Source: Actimicrobium antarcticum | GTDB taxonomy: Bacteria; Pseudomonadota; Gammaproteobacteria; Burkholderiales; Burkholderiaceae_D | Direction of reading: 5' to 3' | NCBI RefSeq assembly: GCF_039536745.1 | Contig: NZ_BAAAZE010000008.1 | Coordinates: 434,001-498,000 of the forward strand | Length of the DNA: 64,000 nucleotides | Part shown: positions 59,244-64,000 of the stretch, one piece after another | Numbering within the stretch: position 1 is the first letter of the stretch | Layout of the letters: every line of letters starts with the position of its first letter | Notes under the pieces: model-generated | What the model was told of the DNA's origin: nothing | Seen by the model: the letters and a program-made list of their open reading frames with translations, nothing else | Database searches by the model: none | Program-made: the position numbers and the translations under genes

Positions 59244-59378
59244 TGGCCATCGTTGAAGTTCCACATAGGTATTCACTATGAGCAGAGACTGCTAGTGACT
59301 GATCGCTGATCAGGTTCGCGCGAAAGTACTTGGAGTCCGGGCAACCGGGAAGGTTGCATGATTAATGATACTAACGGA

Positions 59379-60311
59379 TCAGTGATCCGAGGCAGATGCC
59401 AGGTGGCGAGAGACGGAGAGCACTGCGCCGGCGAATCCCAGTAACGCGCCCAGTATCAGGAACAGTACCGTGGCCATGGAATCGAGCGGCACAAGCCGGA
59501 ATTCCGATGCGTACAGACGAGCAAATTCAGCGACAGCTGTGTTGATCGGACGCAGAGCCAGTGCCACCAAAACGGTTGCAAGTCCGGCAGCGCACACGCC
59601 CAGCAGTGCACCTGTGTAGTAAAAGGGACGGTAAATGAAGGCGTCGGTGGCACCAACCAGTTGCGACACCATGATCTCTTCACGCTGCGTCAGGACCTGC
59701 AGGCGTATCGTATTGAACACCACGGTAACCACGACAATTCCCAGCGTAGTGGCCAGAATCAGCAACACCACAGTCAGCAAATGCACCAGCGCCGACAAAC
59801 GTTTGATCCAGGCAGAGTCCACTTGAACATGTTCGACGCCTGGCAGCGCTTGCAGGCTGGCAGCAATGGTATCGACTGCGGTCGCTTCGGCAGCACTCTC
59901 GAAGCGCGGCAGTTTGATCAGGTAGCCGTCCGGGAGTGGATTCGCGCCGAGTATCGCCAGTGCTTCGGATAGCCCTGACTTTTGCTTGAGAAGGTCAAGT
60001 GCCTTTTCGCGCGGCAGAAATTCGATTTTTCCTGGTCGCTTGTTCTCCACCAGGATTTTCTTAATGCCCTGTCCGAGTGACAGCGCGTCGCTGCGCGAAA
60101 ACGTCATGTCCAGGAACACGCTGATTTCAGGCTCGACGACCAGTTCTGCGGACAATGGTCGCAAGTTCTCGAGAACCGTCAGTCCGGTCAACGGCAGGGC
60201 GAATGCAATGGCAATCACCAGTGCATTGAGTAAAAAGCTCACTGGCGCACTGATGGCATTCCGGAAGGCCTGGTGCAACGCAAAAAAATGGTGACGCAGC
60301 CAGGTGTTCAT
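59379..60311 (-). CDS. ftsX: Cell division protein FtsX
   Basis: 310 residues with four membrane helices: one near the N-terminus (L-N-A-L-V-I-A-I-A-F-A-L) and three in the C-terminal half (V-V-L-L-I-L-A-T-T-L-G-I, L-L-G-V-C-A-A-G-L, V-L-F-L-I-L-G-A-L-L-G). A periplasmic domain lies between. With FtsE it forms an ABC-type complex that activates peptidoglycan amidases at the septum. The ATG overlaps the ftsE stop by four bases. Confidence 0.95.
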   Translation of the reverse strand: MNTWLRHHFFALHQAFRNAISAPVSFLLNALVIAIAFALPLTGLTVLENLRPLSAELVVEPEISVFLDMTFSRSDALSLGQGIKKILVENKRPGKIEFLPREKALDLLKQKSGLSEALAILGANPLPDGYLIKLPRFESAAEATAVDTIAASLQALPGVEHVQVDSAWIKRLSALVHLLTVVLLILATTLGIVVVTVVFNTIRLQVLTQREEIMVSQLVGATDAFIYRPFYYTGALLGVCAAGLATVLVALALRPINTAVAEFARLYASEFRLVPLDSMATVLFLILGALLGFAGAVLSVSRHLASASDH

Positions 60312-60982
60312 GCGCTCGCCCCAGACGGCCAATGGTCGGTCAATTGGCCGTGTTTCAAATAAATCACCCGACCGGCCGCACCAAGAATCTGTTCGTCATG
60401 GCTGGAGACCACACACGTCACACCGGCACCGTGGAATGACCTGAGTGCATCAAGAACCAGATTGGCGCTCTCGCGATCCAGATTCGCAGTCGGTTCGTCC
60501 GCCAGGATAATTTTTGGACGATTCACGATGGCGCGGGCGATAGCCACGCGCTGTTGTTCACCACCAGACAACGACAGTGGCGCCGCCAGTGCTTTGTCGA
60601 GCAGCCCGACCCGATCCAGCGCGGCGCGCGCACGTCGCTCCGCATCGCTGCCGGAGGCGCCGCAGACCAGCAGTGGCAGCATCACGTTGGCCAGTACGGT
60701 GCGGTCCTGCAACAGGCGTTGTTGCTGCAGGATCAATCCAAGATTGCGTCGCAGATACGGCAAACCGGAGCGGTTGAGCTTGCCGACATCCTGACCATTC
60801 ACGCGCACAGCGCCGGCCGTCGGACGTTCGATCGCCGCAATCAGCTTCAGCAGCGTTGACTTGCCGGCGCCGGATGGGCCCGCCAGAAAAACCATTTCCC
60901 CATCGGCGATCTCCAGTGAGATATCGGCCAGGGCGGTGGCTTCGCGTGCATAGCGTTTCGTGACGTGCTGGAATTCGATCAT
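60308..60982 (-). CDS. ftsE: Cell division ATP-binding protein FtsE
   Basis: 224 residues. Walker A is G-P-S-G-A-G-K-S-T, the signature L-S-G-G-E-Q-Q-R-V-A, and Walker B I-I-L-A-D-E-P-T-A-N-L-D, as in the FtsE/LolD group. It is the ATPase partner of FtsX in divisome control. It lies 52 bp after ftsY on the same strand. Confidence 0.95.
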   Translation of the reverse strand: MIEFQHVTKRYAREATALADISLEIADGEMVFLAGPSGAGKSTLLKLIAAIERPTAGAVRVNGQDVGKLNRSGLPYLRRNLGLILQQQRLLQDRTVLANVMLPLLVCGASGSDAERRARAALDRVGLLDKALAAPLSLSGGEQQRVAIARAIVNRPKIILADEPTANLDRESANLVLDALRSFHGAGVTCVVSSHDEQILGAAGRVIYLKHGQLTDHWPSGASA

Positions 60983-61034
60983 CGGTCAGTAGGCGTCGGT
61001 GTGGGCTTGGGTTTGCAATGCATGTGCCAATCGA

Positions 61035-62075
61035 TCAGTCACTCGCGTCACCCAGCAGGGCGGTGACAAATTCTTCAGCATTGAACGGTTGCAGGTCTTC
61101 GATCTGTTCACCAACGCCGATGAAGTACACCGGTATTGGCCGCGTTCTGGCAATCGCGGCAAGAACGCCTCCCTTGGCGGTGCCGTCCAGCTTGGTCACG
61201 ACCAGGCCGGTCAAACCGAGGGCATCGTCAAATGCCTTCACCTGCATCAACGCATTCTGTCCGGTGTTGCCATCGATGATCAGCAGGATTTCGTGCGGCG
61301 CATCGGCCATGGCCTTGGCCGTCACGCGCTTGATCTTCTTCAGCTCTTCCATCAGGTGCAATTGCGTAGGCAAACGGCCGGCGGTATCCACCATCACCAC
61401 ATTGATTCCCTTGGCGCTGGCGGAATGCACGGCATCAAACGCGACTGCCGCGGGGTCTCCCGATTCCTGGGCGATGACCGAGACATTGTTGCGCTCGCCC
61501 CAGATCGTCAATTGCTCGCGTGCCGCCGCACGAAACGTATCGCCCGCAGCCAGCAAGACCGATTGTCTATGCGCCTGAAGGTGCTTGGCCAGCTTGCCGA
61601 TCGTGGTGGTTTTGCCGGCACCGTTGACACCGGTAATCATCATCACCATCGGTTGATGACGGCCGAGTTCAAGCGGTTTTTGCAGCGGCTCCAGCAGCTT
61701 GATCATCAATTGACGCAGCGCTGATTTCACTTGCGCAGCCTCGGTCAGTTTCTGATCCTTGACGCAGCGTTTTAGTTCGGTGAGCAGGAACTGGGTGGCG
61801 TCGACGCCGGTATCGGCCATTAGCAATGCGGCTTCGAGTTCCTCGTAAAGATCGTCATCGATGCGTGCACCAATGAACAGGGTAGTCAGGTTGGAGGACG
61901 TCTTCGACAGACCACTTTTGAGACGCGCCAGCCACGAGCGTTTTGCTTCTGCCGGCGCAATGGCGGGAAGGGCAACGGGAGCATCCTCCTCTATCGGCGC
62001 TTCGACGACTGGCGCGGCGATTTCGGGGACGGAATCAAGTTCTGGTTTGGGGTTTTTTTTGAAAAAGCTGAACAT
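61035..62075 (-). CDS. ftsY: Signal recognition particle receptor FtsY
   Basis: 346 residues. The N-terminal acidic part (about 40-50 residues) is followed by the NG domain: the G1 loop G-V-N-G-A-G-K-T-T-T, D-T-A-G-R-L-P and T-K-L-D-G-T-A-K-G-G. It docks SRP-ribosome complexes at the membrane. First gene of the ftsY-ftsE-ftsX-rpoH series, divergent from rsmD. Confidence 0.97.
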   Translation of the reverse strand: MFSFFKKNPKPELDSVPEIAAPVVEAPIEEDAPVALPAIAPAEAKRSWLARLKSGLSKTSSNLTTLFIGARIDDDLYEELEAALLMADTGVDATQFLLTELKRCVKDQKLTEAAQVKSALRQLMIKLLEPLQKPLELGRHQPMVMMITGVNGAGKTTTIGKLAKHLQAHRQSVLLAAGDTFRAAAREQLTIWGERNNVSVIAQESGDPAAVAFDAVHSASAKGINVVMVDTAGRLPTQLHLMEELKKIKRVTAKAMADAPHEILLIIDGNTGQNALMQVKAFDDALGLTGLVVTKLDGTAKGGVLAAIARTRPIPVYFIGVGEQIEDLQPFNAEEFVTALLGDASD

Positions 62076-62263
62076 CGCAAGTTGGGTGTAGGGGCTTCGC
62101 AGAACGGCTGCGCACGCAAAACAACGTCGAGCGCCATTCTAACAGAGCATGTAACCGCCGAATCTGCTGCGCAGCGCAGGATCGATGGTTAAAACTCGCT
62201 ATACTCCCGATCCGATGACGCCGCGGCATGAACTGGCGTACCGAACCTCTCCATAAGATAGCC

Positions 62264-62926
62264 ATGCCAAAAAAGCCGACCCAAAAACCCGCTCCCAAGC
62301 CGCGTCAACGACCCGTATTGGCCCATCAGGTACGCATCATTGGCGGCGACTGGAAACGCACGCCACTGCCGGTGCTGGACTCCGCAGGTCTGCGCCCGAC
62401 CCCGGATCGCGTGCGCGAGACGGTCTTTAACTGGCTGACGCATTTGCTGGATGGTCAATGGACTGGCGTGGCGTGCCTTGATCTGTTTGCCGGTACCGGC
62501 GCACTCGGTTTTGAAGCCGCCAGTCGCGGTGCCGCACGGGTGCTGCTGGTTGAAGAAAACCAAGCCGTGGTGCGCCAGCTTGAAGCGAGCCGGGATAAAT
62601 TACACGCGGGTCAGATCACTATCCTGCGCGGCGATGCCCGTACGATGGCGCAGGGTTTGCAACGTCGCCTGACCGGCCCGGCCGACCTGTTCCAGGTGAT
62701 CTTTCTGGACCCGCCGTTCCATGCAGAATTATTGCCGGCGATGTTGCCCTTATGCGCGGATTTGCTGGCCGATGGCGGATTGGTCTATCTCGAAGCCGGT
62801 CAGGCACTCGACAACGAGAATTTGCCCGAGTGGCTCAACGGCTGGCAAGTGGTCCGTGCCGATCACGCCGGCATGGTTTTTTTCCATTTGCTGCAGCGCC
62901 AGAATCGCCCGGAAATTGAGGCATAA
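62264..62926 (+). CDS. rsmD: 16S rRNA (guanine-966-N2)-methyltransferase
   Basis: About 220 residues. A lysine/proline-rich N-terminus (P-K-K-P-T-Q-K-P-A-P-K) precedes the RsmD motifs I-I-G-G-D-W-K-R-T-P-L, R-P-T-P-D-R-V-R-E-T-V-F-N-W, L-D-L-F-A-G-T-G-A-L-G and the catalytic D-P-P-F. It modifies G966 of 16S rRNA. ATG 62264 is preferred; an in-frame ATG at 62228 would add 12 residues without a better ribosome site. Confidence 0.93.
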   Translation: MPKKPTQKPAPKPRQRPVLAHQVRIIGGDWKRTPLPVLDSAGLRPTPDRVRETVFNWLTHLLDGQWTGVACLDLFAGTGALGFEAASRGAARVLLVEENQAVVRQLEASRDKLHAGQITILRGDARTMAQGLQRRLTGPADLFQVIFLDPPFHAELLPAMLPLCADLLADGGLVYLEAGQALDNENLPEWLNGWQVVRADHAGMVFFHLLQRQNRPEIEA

Positions 62927-62964
62927 TGCGGTTTCCAAAATAAGTGACACTCCAGGGAGCTACG

Positions 62965-63453
62965 ATGGTCACCGCCATATATCCAGGTACATTTGATCCA
63001 CTCACGCGGGGTCATGAAGATCTGGTGCGACGTGCTTCCGGACTCTTCGGGAAGCTGATTGTTGGCGTCGCAGACAGCAAGAACAAACGACCGTTTTTCG
63101 ATCTCGAAGAACGTTTGACGATTGCCAATGAAGTACTGGGTCACTATCCGAACGTGATCGTAGAAAGCTTTTCCGGCTTGCTGAAAGATTTCGTGCGCCG
63201 GCATGACGCACGCGTCATCGTGCGCGGATTGCGGGCAGTATCGGACTTCGAATATGAATTCCAGATGGCGGGCATGAACCGGTACCTGTTGCCGGAAGTA
63301 GAGACTCTGTTTCTGACACCGTCCGATCAGTACCAATTCATCTCCGGCACCATCGTGCGCGAGATCGCCATTCTTGGCGGTGACGTGTCGAAATTTGTTT
63401 TTCCGTCAGTTGAAAAATGGCTCAAGGAAAAAATCGCAGCAGGGCAGGAATAA
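62965..63453 (+). CDS. coaD: Phosphopantetheine adenylyltransferase
   Basis: 162 residues. The nucleotidyltransferase signature is Y-P-G-T-F-D-P-L-T-R-G-H, with R-G-L-R-A-V-S-D-F-E-Y-E and I-S-G-T-I-V-R-E-I. It is the penultimate step of coenzyme A synthesis. AGGGAG lies upstream of ATG 62965. It follows rsmD by 38 bp, a common pairing. Confidence 0.96.
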   Translation: MVTAIYPGTFDPLTRGHEDLVRRASGLFGKLIVGVADSKNKRPFFDLEERLTIANEVLGHYPNVIVESFSGLLKDFVRRHDARVIVRGLRAVSDFEYEFQMAGMNRYLLPEVETLFLTPSDQYQFISGTIVREIAILGGDVSKFVFPSVEKWLKEKIAAGQE

Positions 63454-63466
63454 CGGAGTCCGTACC

Positions 63467-63727
63467 ATGGCATTGCTGATTACCGACGAATGCATCAATT
63501 GCGACGTGTGCGAGCCGGAATGCCCGAACGACGCGATTTTCCTCGGGCCGGAAATCTACGAGATCAATCCGGCCAAGTGCACCGAATGCGTCGGACACTA
63601 CGATGAACCGCAATGTCAGCAAGTTTGTCCGGTCAGTTGTATTCCGTTTGACCCTGCCTGGCGAGAAAGCAAGGACGAGCTCCTGCTGAAATTCGACCGA
63701 CTGCAACACGCAAAAAAATCTGCTTGA
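63467..63727 (+). CDS. 2[4Fe-4S] ferredoxin (YfhL-like)
   Basis: 86 residues. The first cluster motif is C-I-N-C-D-V-C-E-P-E-C-P. The second is C-T-E-C followed by an insert (V-G-H-Y-D-E-P-Q) and C-Q-Q-V-C-P-V-S-C, typical of the YfhL / Allochromatium type with very low potential clusters. It starts 14 bp after coaD with ACGGAG upstream. A partner enzyme cannot be named; the indolepyruvate oxidoreductase at 3055 would need a ferredoxin, but linkage is only speculative. Confidence 0.92.
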   Translation: MALLITDECINCDVCEPECPNDAIFLGPEIYEINPAKCTECVGHYDEPQCQQVCPVSCIPFDPAWRESKDELLLKFDRLQHAKKSA

Positions 63728-63737
63728 TTTCTGTAAG

Positions 63738-64000
63738 CTACCCGGCCTTCGCGGCCACGTTGCCGATCACCTGATTGCGGCCGCCTTCCTTGGCCTGGTA
63801 TAGCGCTGCATCGGCGCGGGCAATCAGTTCACTGGCGATTTTTTCAATCGAACGGGCGGGTTCGGTCGCATTCAGTTCGGCAGCGCCTATCGACACGGTC
63901 GCACGCAGCTCTTCCTCGTTAGACAGCACGACTGGCTGGTCCGCGATACTGGCGCGTATCCGCTCTGCAACCGCCAGCGCATGGGTCAGTGGCGCATCGA
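63738..64000 (-). CDS. C-terminal part of a GGDEF diguanylate cyclase (partial)
   Basis: The frame is open from the right edge of the window to the stop at 63738-63740. It reads A-L-A-V-A-E-R-I-R-A-S-I then V-S-I-G-A-A-E-L and A-D-A-A-L-Y-Q-A-K-E-G-G-R-N, the closing part of a GGDEF domain. The active-site loop and any sensor region lie beyond the window. Convergent with the ferredoxin gene. Confidence 0.88.
   Translation of the reverse strand, partial: DAPLTHALAVAERIRASIADQPVVLSNEEELRATVSIGAAELNATEPARSIEKIASELIARADAALYQAKEGGRNQVIGNVAAKAG

Overview
The window looks like chromosome of a betaproteobacterium of the order Burkholderiales, most likely Oxalobacteraceae. This is an inference from gene content and synteny. 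The supporting signs are a PhaM-type polyhydroxybutyrate granule protein, the run DUF2244 / coxB / ctaD / 35-residue assembly peptide / ctaG / DUF2970 / ctaE, an ftsY-ftsE-ftsX-rpoH block with a CIRCE element before rpoH, a PEP-CTERM protein, and high-GC Pseudomonadota-type codon use. No rRNA, tRNA, CRISPR array, intact insertion sequence or phage gene was seen.

Layout. 1-7.0 kb: the end of a GNAT gene, then an aromatic amino acid catabolic set (Lrp-type regulator divergent from hppD and phhA, followed by a 1204-residue indolepyruvate ferredoxin oxidoreductase). 6.7-11.4 kb: a NIPSNAP-like gene overlapping queC, then two exported proteins, a beta-propeller protein and a phytase-like protein with a PEP-CTERM anchor. 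11.6-23.2 kb: a complete form I carbon monoxide dehydrogenase locus. It is read leftward as coxM-coxS-coxL-coxG-coxD-coxE, an XdhC-YHS fusion, a 2-oxoglutarate/Fe(II) oxygenase-like gene, mocA, a membrane protein and xdhC. A divergent gene encodes the haem-PAS-LytTR CO sensor RcoM, with all three known haem-ligand positions conserved in spacing.

23.5-30.8 kb: two roughly 1.2-kb copies of a nested inverted-repeat element, each with a 12-bp tandem repeat at its centre (5 and 10 copies). They bracket a PPOX-like gene, two DUF3108 genes, an orphan branched-chain-type binding protein and phaM. One copy contains a 64-base run of N. 30.9-34.7 kb: an MFS transporter, a poorly coding stretch with the remnant of a chemotaxis receptor, and a membrane diguanylate cyclase.

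34.8-45.1 kb: a tightly overlapped leftward cluster (FAD oxidoreductase, DUF1365, cyclopropane-fatty-acid-synthase-like methyltransferase, chalcone-isomerase-like protein, GPH-type transporter, DUF3833 lipoprotein, SDR, SnoaL-like). Beside it lie an exported glutathione peroxidase, an FeS-type bacterial photolyase and a ferritin-like di-iron protein. The set suggests membrane-lipid modification and photo-oxidative stress. 45.2-48.5 kb: rfaE2, a copper chaperone, trmL, comF and bioC.

48.6-58.2 kb: a full caa3-type cytochrome c oxidase locus with its biogenesis genes (coxB, ctaD, ctaG, ctaE, SURF1, ctaA, ctaB, SCO). 58.2-64.0 kb: rpoH under a perfect CIRCE, ftsX, ftsE, ftsY, divergent rsmD, coaD, a 2[4Fe-4S] ferredoxin, and the end of a GGDEF gene running off the window.

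Functionally the window describes an aerobic heterotroph. It can probably draw supplementary electrons from CO, passed through quinones to terminal oxidases such as the one encoded here. The CO locus, the paired repeat elements and the lipid/photolyase cluster are the parts most worth follow-up.
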